NCBI GenBank assembly: GCA_033063855.1 | Contig: CP093831.1 | Coordinates: 20,584,001-20,648,000 of the forward strand | Origin: Smittia aterrima | Lineage: Eukaryota > Arthropoda > Insecta > Diptera > Chironomidae | Direction of reading: 5' to 3' | DNA: 64,000 nt | Part shown: piece by piece, positions 1 to 11,630 of the stretch | How the letters are laid out: every line of letters begins with the position of its first letter | Numbering within the stretch: position 1 is the first letter of the stretch | Notes under the pieces: model-generated | Database searches by the model: none | What the model saw: the letters and a program-made list of their open reading frames with translations, nothing else | What the model was told of the DNA's origin: nothing | Translations under genes and position numbers: made by a program

Positions 1-1187
1 AGCACAAAGCTTTCGCTATGAGGAGAACTCTCAACCACCAATTGTTGTCTCATAGATTTTAATGCGCGATTTCACTGCAAAACAATGGAAAATGCATTAA
101 AATTCAGATCGTGAAAGCTTCAGATCTTTTGTTACCATTTAGAATTGGTAAACAAACGTCACTCTACTCCACATCTGCTTACGTTCTTTTACGGAGAAAA
201 TGAGTTTTCACTGTTAAGTTATAACACGAAAAAGAGAATTGTAAACTACAAACAGTGAATATCCATTTTCGCTATTGCAAGTAATAAATATTCGCTGGAT
301 AATGGCACTGATTCACTCTTGTCCCAAAACAAAGTCTTGAGGCTCTTGATTGTTTATTTTCCTCAATGGAAGATTTTCTAAGAAAACATTAATCACAAAA
401 GCTTTTTATGGAAAACATTTATCGGCTCAAATTTCATGGGAATCCGCAAAATAAAAATAAATATTTTGGGGATAGATTGGAAACGTTCCGGGAGGTTTCG
501 TGATATCTTCGATATATTTCTTCGAATTTGGTGAGTTGAAGCGATGTCACCTTCAGAATGCAGAGCTGCTCAACCCTTTTAAAAATAAAGTCTTTGATTT
601 AAATTCTGTCAAAAGAACTTTCCTCTCAAAGTGAATCTTCTTAAAAAAGAAACCTTTGAAAGTACTTGGTAAAACGATATTTTCTTCATTCAAAATGTTT
701 TGATTTTGGAATTATTTATATTCGATTTGAATCACTTTAATAGCAGCTTTTGGAAAGCAACCTATGTTTTGCCTGTCTTTAAGGCTTCGAAGCTCATTTT
801 CCCAAATAAAATCAATAAACGTATTTTTTTCCTCCTTTTTATGGAGGCGATGAAATTTCTAATAAACACGCTCGTAAAATGATCCTTTCTAATGTTTCGT
901 CGTCACAGAAGTGTTGCGCGTTGAATGAAGAGAAGGGAGGTGATCTGAGATTAGATTAAGTGCATGAGTCGCTGAGATTTTTGAGAAACTTTTTGCTGTA
1001 ATGAAATTCTCATCTCGCTTCGTAGAAACAAATTGACGAAAATTTGATCTTTATAAGCAAATTGCAATTCGCTTCACGACTAATGCGATAAAGATGGAAA
1101 TAACGGAGTCTTTAATAGCGTGAACATTTTCAAAACTCTGAAAGCTTCAGAATTAAGTCATTCGAAAACTGAAGGCGACGCGGCACA
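1..1187. other. Noncoding DNA upstream of the acidic secreted protein gene
   Basis: This stretch is AT-rich with no convincing coding region; the one short open frame (700-882) has no recognisable domain. The last 140 bases probably hold the promoter and 5' leader of the gene starting at 1188. The leader contains two very short upstream open frames (ATG at 1083 and 1094), each closed by a stop before the main start. Confidence 0.5.
1052..1057 (+). promoter_or_regulatory. Candidate TATA box (TATAAG)
   Basis: TATAAG lies 136 bases before the ATG at 1188. It would place transcription start near 1082 and give a leader of about 105 nt. No strong initiator motif is visible at the predicted start, so this is a positional inference only. 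Confidence 0.3.
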
Positions 1188-1967
1188 ATGAAAATTATTT
1201 TTATTTTACTTGCGGTCGGAGTTGTGGAAAATATTTTCGGCGAGGAGTACAGACACGACGAAGACGAAGATTGGAGCGACGACGAGCAATTAGATTATGA
1301 TGAAGACCTTGAAGTCGACGACGAAGAGTTTCAAAATGATTCGGAAGATGAGTCAATGCCAGATCAAAGCTTTCTTGAGCAACTTGACTTGTCCCAGACA
1401 GAAGACGAAGAAGAAGAAATTCAGGGTGACTTCTTTGGCTATCAGCAATTCTTGAAGCCACTGGAATTGTATTTCAAGCAAGTTCAAGAATCCATACTGA
1501 GACTTAGAGACTCGAAGCTTGAAGCAGAGTCTAACATATTTATGTCTCAGTACTCAAAACCGAGTTTCCTTCAAGAAGTGTATGACGAGCATGACAAAAG
1601 CCGAGCATTGAGGATGATGAGAAATATTGCCATACTTTCCTCGAAAATACTCGAAAAACACAACAGAAAACATGATGCCGATGAATACGTGCAAAGAACA
1701 TCATTGCCTCAGCTACAATACTCGTTGCCTTCTCTAAGCAGCAGTTCACGACAACAATTGAAACATGACAAAGTTGCTGTAATAGGAAGAAGAGCAAGTG
1801 GAGATGAAAGTAACGACAACTCTGACAGTGACGTTAAGAGGCGCAAAGAAAAAATAAAGGAACTCGATTCTGAAATTGGAAAAATGATGGAAAAAGCAGG
1901 AAAACTTCAGCGATTGATGACAGGAATGAGACGAATTGCAAGCAGACGAATGTTCGGAGGAAAATAA
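1188..1967 (+). CDS. Acidic secreted protein of unknown function, single exon
   Basis: A single open frame of 259 residues begins with a good signal peptide: MK, then a hydrophobic run through about residue 14, with likely cleavage near residue 18 (FGE). Residues 19-82 are extremely rich in Asp/Glu. The middle (about 83-165) looks helical (residues LYFKQVQESILRLRD; RMMRNIAIL). Residues 170-215 are Ser-rich, and the C-terminal 45 residues are strongly basic and coiled-coil-like, with a dibasic KRRK stretch. The protein is therefore charge-segregated, acidic at the N-terminus and basic at the C-terminus. I recognise no family. The start was chosen for the signal peptide and a good context (CACAATG). 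AATAAA at 1971-1976 follows the stop directly. Codon usage and length argue for a real gene. Secreted structural, salivary or calcium-binding roles are possible but unproven. Confidence 0.7.
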   Translation: MKIIFILLAVGVVENIFGEEYRHDEDEDWSDDEQLDYDEDLEVDDEEFQNDSEDESMPDQSFLEQLDLSQTEDEEEEIQGDFFGYQQFLKPLELYFKQVQESILRLRDSKLEAESNIFMSQYSKPSFLQEVYDEHDKSRALRMMRNIAILSSKILEKHNRKHDADEYVQRTSLPQLQYSLPSLSSSSRQQLKHDKVAVIGRRASGDESNDNSDSDVKRRKEKIKELDSEIGKMMEKAGKLQRLMTGMRRIASRRMFGGK

Positions 1968-4900
1968 TTTAATAAATTATTGTTAAATGTAAATTGAAAA
2001 TGATGAAGTTCTGTGCAAACTTCAAGAATTTTAATTTATTCCTTCTTATTTTATTTGGGAACTCAACTCTGAAGACTACTTTTATATTCTTTAATTTATG
2101 CAATTTGAAAGGAAATGAAATAAATAACATCACATGAAATCTAGTGGCAAACCGTGACGTTTTGAAAGTTCTCAAAATTGTTGACTAAAGTGATAGGTGA
2201 TAGGTGTCGTGATTTTCCGCAGCATTTTTGCTCTATCTTCACCTTGCCCGCATCAACCTTGGAAAGCAACGTTAATTTAATGAAATTATCGCTGTAGTAA
2301 TGTCGCTGTCATGTGGAACGTTCTCTGTCCCCGCTTGAAGCTTCTACATTTGGTTGCGCGATGGAACTATTTTAATTATTATTAAAGATAAACATGAACT
2401 TCCCATGAAAATGAGCGTAACATCATTTGCTTTGATATGATGAACGAAAAAGCAGATAGCAGCATTAACATCGCAGCTTAATTAGAAATTATGTGTTAGG
2501 AGTTGTTGTAATCAGCAAGCAGCGACGACAACATGTCAAAATCGTCTCGCAAACTGAATAAAAACAAAGTGGCATCTATCTCTACCATCGCAGTGGCAGA
2601 AAATAATGAATTAAGAACTTTTTCCTATAAATTATTCATTAATGAGCGTCAGAAGGTTTTCGCTTTTTGTTTTGTCGGTGAGATGGAAGCCCACTAGAAA
2701 GCGACATTTTCTCGTTTAGAAGACAGTGATGTGCTTGCTGACATAATGTTTTAATTTTCCCATCAAAATTCTCATGAATGAAAGCCCTCCCAAACCACCA
2801 TCGAATAAGGAGTGTTGAAATCCACAAGCACACACATCACAGATTGCTGAATAATTTTCGTTCACCACGATGATTTTCCTACAAATTTTCATTCGGTTTT
2901 TCTGTCATGTCAACGAAAATACTTTTTCCTCAAAATTTTCGAGCATCTTGAATAAACTTTTCTTTTGAATACTCAGCAGAAAGATTGCATGCCTCGGAGA
3001 GTCTACCAAAAGCTCTCGACATGAACGAGGAAATAACGAAGCTAACTAGCGGTAAGTTGAGAAGTGGACTCTCAGTAGCTAAATCAAAACAAAGTGTGCA
3101 AACGAATGTGACTTAGTCCTCAAACTTTCCCCCATTTCCTTTATATAATCGGAGATCCGTCCTCACAAACCATTGAACAATTTCTCTTAACATTATTTGC
3201 TTTCAACTTTCGTCTTTGTAATTTTTTTCTCAAGTGTCACAGTAAATTTGACGAGGATTCTCATAATAGCTGAGACGAGAGACCTCATCGTTTATGAAGG
3301 CAAAAAAACAACAGAAAGAATGAGAAGAACCAACAATCCATATAAATAAAGACAATTACTTTGCAATTAAGATGGAAATGGCGCTCGTTGCCTCGAAGGA
3401 TGGCAGTGCTTGGAAAATTTACGGTCAAGAAAGAAAAGCTAATTAAAATTTATAATGCGGGACGGACTTTGCGACACCAAGTTTAAACGTCTTTGTCGTT
3501 CATCTTTTGATTTCTAATTTATTTAAGACGCTGTTCAACTCCAAAATGGGGACCGTGCAATGTTTTTTCGTCGCTTCGCTTCTAGGAGATGAAGTTGAAC
3601 AAGAAAACTTTTGTCCCTTTAAATTAATCAATTCGACTTGTTTTTTCTTTCGAGCGAGGGATGGCGTTCTTAATTACGTTACATGAAACTTAATTAAATC
3701 GCTTTTTCTCTTTCATTCACATCTTCTCTTGTTCTGAAGCAAACAATAACATAGAACGATTTAGACCTGAAGGCGTAGAGCGAGACAAGTACTCGAAGCT
3801 TCGAATTTATGAATTGCACTCAAATTGGTTTTAATTTCCCTTATCATCCTTCCAGCATTTCTCGCAGACGTCTGAGTAGGAATAAGAATGATTGAATTCA
3901 TCACAGCAGCTTGAAGCTTCCGGTACTCTCGGCACACGCGACGATAAATTATGAAGAGCTGCTTTAAAATAATTGGAACAATGAAAGATATTTCAGTGAC
4001 AGTGTCTCACTGTAAATTATGATGACATTTCCAATTATTCTTCATCAGTTAAAGAGACAATTCGTCAATAACGTGAAGCTTTTAAAGCTCTGAGACTTAA
4101 GTTTTCATTGTCCAAGTTTCCATTGGACATTCAAACTTCGTCATGACCTTTAAAACTTGACAAACGATAAAGCTTTTATATAGTCACAAGATTTTATTAT
4201 TTAGATGGGCATCCGAGGAGAAAAATGATAATGTGAAGCTTTTATGTAATAGCCGATCGGAATGGGAAACTAATGTCGGCTATTTTCATGAGGAAGGGTC
4301 GCTATTAAATAGCAAAATGATGAGTCCATAAAACGATTTTATTAGAAAAAGGCAAATTCGTAATTTATGGAAATGCAACGGAGGCAACACGCAGCATTAT
4401 CCAAGTATTGACTTTCCTATTAGCCTTTCAAGTGATGCTTTCTCTAATCATTTCTCACATCCCTCGTTGAAAGCATCATCCGTCTTTTACATCATAAACC
4501 GATGTGCGAGGCTTTGAACGAATAAAAACAAATCTGAGCGCAAATAAACAACGGCGAAAGTGATTTATGATTTCATTTCTCAGAACTGTTTTCATTCTTT
4601 CTCCACTGTCGCTTAGTATCATTGATTTATTTGTCTTCTAGGCTGAAGCGCCGAGCTTTTTTTCGCGTCTTCTTCTTCTTCATCATCTTCAATGCTTTTT
4701 TTTGTGGAAGGAAATGACGGAGTTTCCATGATTTTCGTTTTTGTTCTCATTACCATGAAAGGCTTTTTGTGTTTGGCAAGTTGAAGCGTCTCTCTTTGTT
4801 GATAAATTGATTTTCAGTTTGAAAATTGCGATACGTTTGAGAATTGAATGGGCTTTAAGGCGTGTCTTGAAATACCAAGAAGGTGAAAGCGGGCTCTTGA

Positions 4901-7194
4901 TCGGATAAAGCGGCCTTATCGTTGATTAATCGGAAAATTTGTAAAAGAAAATTGCGCAATAGAAATTCAAGAACAAAGAATTCGTTATCGTTCTGATAAA
5001 TTTTAATTTATTTACTCAAAGCTTGAAAGCCCGTGACTCTTTTCATGGAAAATTTGCTCCTTTCCGCTTTGTCGCTTTACCTCATAAAGGCTTATTACGG
5101 TTATTGGAAAATCTTCGTCGGGCCTGAACCGAATAAAGGTTTTTAGTAAATAAAAACCTTTCCTGCTTTCATGTCAACAGAACCTTCGATTCTGTCCATC
5201 AAATCTCTCCTTCTTTCATCACACGTGCGTTCAAGTCCCAGCGATAGACATAAGCTTGATTTCTATAAACGTCAATATTGTCTCAGTTGTTGGGGCAAAG
5301 ATAACACTGAACGACAGCCACAGGGAGAATTCATGGAGAATGTAGTTATATTTTTCTTTCCCTTCCTTCCTTCCGTCTCATCTTAAGCAAGCACAAGGCT
5401 TTTACTTTTCTTAGATGGTAACAATAGCCTCAGGAAAAATAATTCATCGAGGACATTTGAGATCCTCAGCGTCCCAAGCGTGACGTTACTCACAATCGAC
5501 TTTCATAATCTTCTCAGTTTCATTCATCACGCTTTCTGATCAAACGACCTCAGGCTTATCGAAAAAGAGCCAATAATGAAAACAGAGAAAAGCTGCGTTA
5601 AAATTATTGGCAGATTGTGATAAAATTTGAAATCAAAATCTGAGAAGCGGAATCGATTTTTTTTTTTTCATTTCCTTGCATATCTCCCCGTAAGAATTGC
5701 AGTTTAGCTGCCAAAGACAGGGACGGATTTTTTGATTTCCGCAATTTCCCAAGATTGAATATGACTTGGGATATGAAGCGTTGAAGCTTCAATGGGAACA
5801 TCAAATTTATGGAATTCCTTTCACCTTGCGAATCATTTTTTCCGCTGTCTCCAAGCTCGTTCTCTTTCATAAAGTTGGATAGGAAATCTCAGTCGGAAAG
5901 GAAGCATTTCAAATCGATATTGATGTCGATGGGATGAGAAGAATCTAAGATAAAATTTCCGGCCCGTAAAGCATTCCAAACTTCATTTATGAATAAAGAA
6001 TGGAAAAGCCTCAGTTTACTGAAGAGTTTTTCAGGTCACTTGCCACTGAAAAGTCAGCTTTTCTTCATTGTTAGACATGGGACGAGAAGAAAGGGAATCC
6101 ATTTCACTCAATTTATTAAACTAATATCTTCTCAATAACGTGAAAGGCATTGAAGGCAGGAAAACACTTTTGAGTCTTGAAATGAACTCTCAACATCGAG
6201 TATGTCTCTCTAAGCTTGGCCAATTCAAAAAATTTATTCAACAAAGTCAACCTTCGTCAAAAGCGACAAGCTTAAGGGATATTCGTAAATCACGTAGTGT
6301 CACTACGGTAGTGAGGAAGGTTCTGTAGCAAAATGAAATATCAAAGGTCGAGCTCGCACCAGTAAGCAACTTGTAGTTCAGCAATTTTTTTCTTCTTAAG
6401 TTATTAAAGAATTACCTTCTTAACTTCAATAACGTTTACTAATATAAGATCGATATATTGCTTTCTATCGATTGAAGACTTCTCCAGACAACGTCTTCTA
6501 GAGCTTGAAATACCTTCAGATAACTTTTCTCGTTTTCTCTTTATTTGATTACCAAATAAATTTTCATAATACTTCTCTATTGAGCTGGTAAAGGCTCCGC
6601 TTTATCCTGATATTTTCCCATCAATTTTGATTTGATTTGGGTTATGAAAAAGGCAAACAACCTCTTACAGCATCACTTTTCTCCTACTCCCCCCGAAAAT
6701 TGCTCGTTTTTTTTTGCCTCAGCCTTCAATGACTGGAAATATTTCTTCTTTTAGGCCTCGTAAAGCATGAAGGAGCTAACTTCAAACTGTGTTCTTTCTA
6801 TTTTGTCATGTCATCCACTTATGTAATCGTGTCTTCTTCTCGATGAGTGTTATAAAGTAAATTTAATTTCATTATGATCACGTAGAAGCTGTCAATTTTA
6901 ATTCGATTCCCCCTACGCCCAACGAATTTTCCAAGCCCCCGAGTTTCTCTCTCAGAGATCGGAATTTTCATTTAAGAGAGAACGAGGGAGAAAATGTTTT
7001 TCACCACAGACATTTTCATTCGAAACAGAATATTTTCTCATTCATTTAGTTTCTCTTCTTCAACTCCGAGACTCGACACGTTTTAAATTTTTTTCCCGGC
7101 TTTTTGCTATTCGACTGGTTTGAGTCGAAGTTTTACAATTTAATTTTAATTAAAATTTATTAGATTTTTCTTGTGAAATCTGTTTTGGTGGAAG
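1968..7194. other. Intergenic DNA, no gene recognised
   Basis: About 5.2 kb of AT-rich sequence with frequent AAGCTT and TAATTA words. Open frames such as 5171-5386 (+) and 5604-5870 (-) are short, show no domain and have the composition of random AT-rich DNA. I see no tRNA, transposon terminal repeats or conserved exon. AATAAA at 1971-1976 is the probable poly(A) signal of the upstream gene. Confidence 0.5.
6293..6307. repeat. Short inverted repeat CGTAGTG-T-CACTACG
   Basis: Seven-base perfect arms are separated by one base. The right arm (CACTAC) is followed one base later by GTAGTG, so it can pair with either flank, giving two mutually exclusive hairpins. It lies in noncoding DNA; function is unknown and chance is possible. 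Confidence 0.4.
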
Positions 7195-7201
7195 TTCAGT
7201 G
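7195..7201 (+). promoter_or_regulatory. Candidate initiator TTCAGTG of serine palmitoyltransferase gene
   Basis: TTCAGTG matches the arthropod initiator core TCAGT and lies 24-30 bases before the ATG at 7225. It would give a very short 5' leader, which is common for housekeeping genes in compact fly genomes. No TATA box is visible at the right distance. Confidence 0.3.
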
Positions 7202-7224
7202 TTTGATTAATCAGTAATCAGTCA

Positions 7225-8805
7225 TGGTTGACGAGGAAGCGACGCCCTTCATTTTTAATTTACTCTCCGACATATTTCTAAAGGTGAAGTTGCGAAATTT
7301 TGATTCACGCCCAATGTTTACATTAAGTTTCTTCATTAGGCACCTGCATATGTGATTTGTCTCGAAGCTCTTCTATTACTTATGGTGATTTGGATAATCG
7401 TTCAAAAGCAATCGAATGGCGAGAAGCATTTGACGAAGGAGCAGAAAGAGAAAATCATTAGAAACTGGAAACCAGAGCCTCTTGTTGCGCAAGTGTCTGA
7501 TTCACATCCAGCGCTAACTACAAGGATCATCGATGGACCGGTTGGAAAATACATCTTTGTTGACGGTCACAAATGTCTCAACATGGCAAGCCACAATTAT
7601 TTGGGCTTAGAAGAGTATCCCGAAATCAAAAAGAAAGCAATTAGTTCAATTCAGAAATACGGAGTCGGATCTTGTGGTCCTCGTGGCTTCTACGGAACTG
7701 TCGACGTTCACCTCGAACTTGAAGAGCGTCTCGCAAAGTTTATGAAACAAGAAGAAGCTGTTGTTTATTCATACGCTTTTTCCACGACAGCCAGCGCGAT
7801 TCCAGCTTACTCAAAAAGAAGTGATGTTATCTTTGTGTGAGTTGAACAATCAATATGCTGATAAGACGAATAATTGAATTTCGTTGATTTTACAGTGACG
7901 AGATGGTGAATTTTTCTATTCAGAAGGGCCTCGATGCTTCACGCAGTCGGATAGTGTTTTTCAAACATAATGATATGCGCGATTTGGAAGAAAAACTAAT
8001 TGTTCAGCAAAAGTTGGATTTGAAGAACCCAAGCAAAGCGGCCAAGACGAAAAGATTTCTCATCGCCGAAGGTATTTACATGAATACTGGTGAAATGTGT
8101 CCGTTGGATGAGCTGGTTAAACTGAGGAGCAAATACAAGCTTCGTCTATTCCTTGATGAATCCATTTCGTTCGGAACAATTGGATCTCATGGTCGTGGTT
8201 TAACTGAGTACCTCAATGTTGATAAGATTGAGGTTGATATGATATCGGCAAGTCTCGAAGCATCTACAGAATCTGTCGGTGGATTCTGTGTTGGTTCTCA
8301 CTTTATAATCGACCATCAGCGTCTCTCAGGCTTGGGATATTGTTTCTCAGCATCTCAACCACCGTTTCTGACACAAGCAGCGATCAGCGCTATTGATATT
8401 TTTGAAAACGACCAAGAGATCTTTCATCAGTTGAATGAAGCAACAAAGAAAGTCGATGAGAAATTTAAAGAACTCACTCGTTTCGAACTTCGAGGGCATC
8501 CGCTCTCGCCGGTTAAACACCTCTACCTAAGAAATCTCGATGACTACGCAGAAATGGATACGCTATTGCGTAAAATCTCGGATCAGGTAAGAAACTAATA
8601 AATTAAATTGAAGTTTTTGTATTTATTTTCATCTTTACATTAGTGCATTAAAATGGGTCTCGCAGTTACCCCATCAACGTATCTCCCAACAGAAAAATTC
8701 AATCCAAAGCCAAGTCTCCGGATTACAGTCAATCGTCTAATAACCGATGATGAAATTGCACGAGCTGTTAACATTCTTCAGAAAGCTTCGCTGGGCGCCA
8801 AATAA
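7225..8805 (+). CDS. Spt-I: Serine palmitoyltransferase subunit 1 (SPTLC1 / Spt-I), four exons, frame problem in exon 1
   Basis: This is the non-catalytic subunit of serine palmitoyltransferase, the ER-membrane enzyme that condenses serine with palmitoyl-CoA at the start of sphingolipid synthesis. Exons: 7225-7283, 7340-7836, 7896-8586, 8644-8805. Exon 2 begins with the family N-terminus APAY plus a membrane segment (LEALLLLMVIWIIV). It then carries KYGVGSCGPRGFYG, which includes the Cys altered in human sensory neuropathy. As expected for this subunit, the position of the PLP-binding Lys is not a Lys (ISASLEASTESVGGF). The remaining exons match the family to its usual length (about 468 residues; human 473). 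Exon 1 ends at a good donor (AAAG/GTGAAG), but its 59 nt are one base short. From the ATG it reads MVDEEATPFIFN and meets TAA at 7279, while the next frame reads LLSDIFLK, which fits the family. Either a base is missing near 7257-7262 or a weak donor right after the ATG is used. Confidence 0.92.
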
Positions 8806-9109
8806 AATTCTTATAAGTTCTCGAAATTTATTTGAATCTTCACCAAATTTAGATTTTTGAAATAACTACACAACGCACTTAAATGAAATGTTCGTTATCA
8901 ATCGAACACAACACGTTTCTCTTTAGAAATAAGACGAAATATATTCGAACTAGTATTACCAATTTATTAATCATTCTCAAATTTGCTTTGAAAACAAATA
9001 AAAAATTAATGAAAACAATTCTTGATCCGCAATGACAATTACCGACTAATTACAATTTTCAGCGGAGCGCGGCTCATTAATATACAAGCTGTTTTTTTTT
9101 TGATCGGAG
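8806..9109. other. Intergenic gap after Spt-I
   Basis: AT-rich noncoding sequence. AATAAA occurs at 8801-8806, overlapping the stop codon, and again at 8997-9002. Either could serve as the poly(A) signal of the serine palmitoyltransferase transcript. No gene is seen. Confidence 0.5.
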
Positions 9110-9110
9110 A

Positions 9111-10600
9111 TTAATTCGTAAACAACACCGCCACAATGGCGGATCGGAAAAATTTCCACAACATAAAAATATAATTCCCTAACCAACCTTGACAGTTCTG
9201 CCCGGAGTATAGACGCATGTGATTACAACGGTCCTTCAGGGATACATTCTTGGAATCCACGCGAATAAATTTACCAGACTCGGGCGAATCAGAAATAAGA
9301 ATGAAAATGTAAAATACGACCACTTCGACGCTTACAGCAATTTATTTATTTTCTGTCAATAGCAGACGAAAAACCGACGACTTGCAAATTTTCAATTTTG
9401 TAATAAGCCAAGCTTTTGCTGTAGTGGATTCTAAAGACGAAAACAAGTCTGCAACAACCTTGTCTTCGTGTTTCTAAGTAACATTGCTGGCATCGTTTCC
9501 TCCCACCCGATTTTGAAGTGTACGATACTTCTCTTTCGCGGAAGCAAATCTTTTGAGAAAATCATTTTCGACGAGGATCCATTGACGTCGAGTATCTTGA
9601 GCAATTAAACAAACATTTGTTAGATGAATAAAAATAGAAGTAAAATAAAACTCTAATCCACGGAAAGCCCAACAAATCAGGATGACCAAATTCATTTCCG
9701 ATGAAATCCAGATAAGCTTCTCCACGAAGGCTGTGCGTGATTAATCGAATAATTTTATGAAGAGACATGCCGCGGTCGATGATGACTGATTGATCAGTTC
9801 ATTTCCTTGTTCATCAACCAGAACCAAATCTGGATCATGAGATTAATCGATGCTTTGTCTTTACTTTCCATCTACGGTTTGTCAACGTTTTTCAGAAAAG
9901 CCATTGTTCCAATTCTCGATGGTTTCTTCTTTTAAAACTTTGATCCACTTATCGGGAATCGCCAAGACAATAATCAAATTCTCCTCCGCCCTCATAGAAG
10001 AAACGGCAAAGCGTAGGCATCCCGCTGACATCTTCCGCAATTGCGATAACGCTCGAGTCCACGTCATGAAGAATTTTGTTGGCTAACGCGAGATAAACGG
10101 ACGACTCTGTGTCGACATTCAGACCAAAGTACTCGTTGTAATTACCGGAGAATCCATCTGCGATACCATGGGAATGATACAACTGAAAGTGAGTTGACGA
10201 AGGTTATTCGCAACACAACAAAATTTAATTAAACATACCATTGAGGTGACGCTGTCGAATCGGAAACTATCAAAACAGTATTCGTCGTACCACCAAAGCA
10301 AATTGACACCAAAAACCGCAGGACTTCAAATTCAGGAATCCCATGGAGAGAATGCTCGCCACGTCCACCATCGTGGAAAAAGCAAGCGTTCATTCCATCG
10401 AAATGATTCAATCCATCTTAAACATTATCCGACATCACGTAGTCCACGCTTCCAATCGAGAAGACGCTGCGAAGAAGCTCGCGACTTGAAACCTGAAACT
10501 CGCGTAGTTCAAGTTAAAGCTCGTGCCCTGTCCAGACTCTTTCGTTGGTTGCACAACGCATACATATTGACAAATTCTTTAGTAAAGAATTTTCACTATT
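9111..10600 (-). pseudogene. AGBE: 1,4-alpha-glucan branching enzyme pseudogene (non-processed)
   Basis: Reading the minus strand from about 10600 downward, pieces of glycogen branching enzyme (GH13) appear in correct order but in shifting frames. They are YASF..QVASFFAASSR (about 10510-10460), DGLNHFDGMNACFFHDGGRG (10417-10355), WWYDEYCFDSFRFDSVTSM (about 10295-10239), YHSHGIADGFSGNYNEYFG and AIAEDVSGMPTLC (10182-10010), LAIPDKWIKVLKEE (about 9970-9930), LTNRR and SHD (about 9880-9840), IIDRG..LHKIIRLITHSL and NEFGHPDLL (about 9785-9680), and RRQW..VEND (about 9590-9550). Lesions include an in-frame TAA at 10418-10420, at least four frameshifts (near 10440, 10345, 10300 and 9975) and loss of roughly 20-40 residues after SHD. 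A 56-nt intron (10183-10238) with GT-AG ends is kept between TSM and LYHSHG, so this is not a retrocopy. The N-terminal CBM48 part is not seen. The segment below 9470 (KHEDKV, then 9111-9323) is a weak match to the C-terminal domain. Confidence 0.85.
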
Positions 10601-11614
10601 TATTACGAAAATATTTTTGGATCAAAATTTTTGATTAAGTGCTACAGATTGACCGTCTGGAAACACTTGACTCCAGTAACTTTTTTCAACTTTATCAACT
10701 TTCCCTTAACAGAACTTTTGTTGAACTTAAACTTGAACATCCTTAGGTGCCTAATCAATGCATTCAGATGATGTTTTTTGTTGTTTCTTGTTACCGATCA
10801 GAAAATAGTAAATACAGTTCATTCAGCTTGAAGTGAAAACAGAAACTGATCAACAAGAAGAATGAAATGAAATAAAAAAACAAATACTTTTTATTCCGGA
10901 AGGAGACGCGTTTGTTATCAGCCGATGAGATCCTGAATCGAAATGACACTCAAGCGAATGTGAGAGTGTGGTCGTTTCAAAAACAAACTGCTCGTATTTC
11001 TCTGAATTTAATTAAACTTTCCGCAAAACATTCTCCGAGTTGAGAAAATCGAAAGTCAAAGCAAAAGTTTTTTAATTAAATTCAGATTCTTCGACAAGCA
11101 AACAACAGTCAACATCGCGAGAAGGTCACTTGACTCTTTAGTCAACTCTTTAGGCAACTAAAGTCAATCATTCGCTATTAGAGGAAAGAGCAAATTTACT
11201 CAAATTACTCGTAAACTTTATAAAAGCGAATCGGTCAAGAGCTTTGATTGTTCATCGCTTCAACTGATAACCCAGCTTCTCGTCTATCGAATTTCTAAAT
11301 CGATTCATCGCTTCTGCCAAAGCTTTCTTGACAATGGATTTCGATTACAATCAGCGAGATGAAGAGTGAGAGAGGTATTGCCCGGGAGGTATCATTTAAC
11401 AATGAGAACTTTTTAAACTCTCTCTACAACCTCGGGATGAAGCAGTATCGTAAAATTATAGAATAATTTCCCTTATCGCCCCCGCAATGCCCGACAGCAA
11501 TAAAACTTAACCGAAATGCAACCATGTCAGGGAGTGAGGAGAATAATTGTGAAAAATTTCTGCCATGGCAATTATCAACATTTATAGCTTCGAAATGAGA
11601 GGAAGCCATCGAGT

Positions 11615-11630
11615 GAGAGAGAGAGAGAGA
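11615..11630. repeat. (GA)8 microsatellite
   Basis: Eight perfect GA dinucleotides. In dipterans GA runs can bind GAGA-type factors, but here it is just as likely a plain microsatellite. Confidence 0.8.

Noticed and set aside
10246..10638. 130-codon plus-strand frame
   Set aside because: It is the reverse shadow of the branching-enzyme pseudogene; the homology is on the minus strand.
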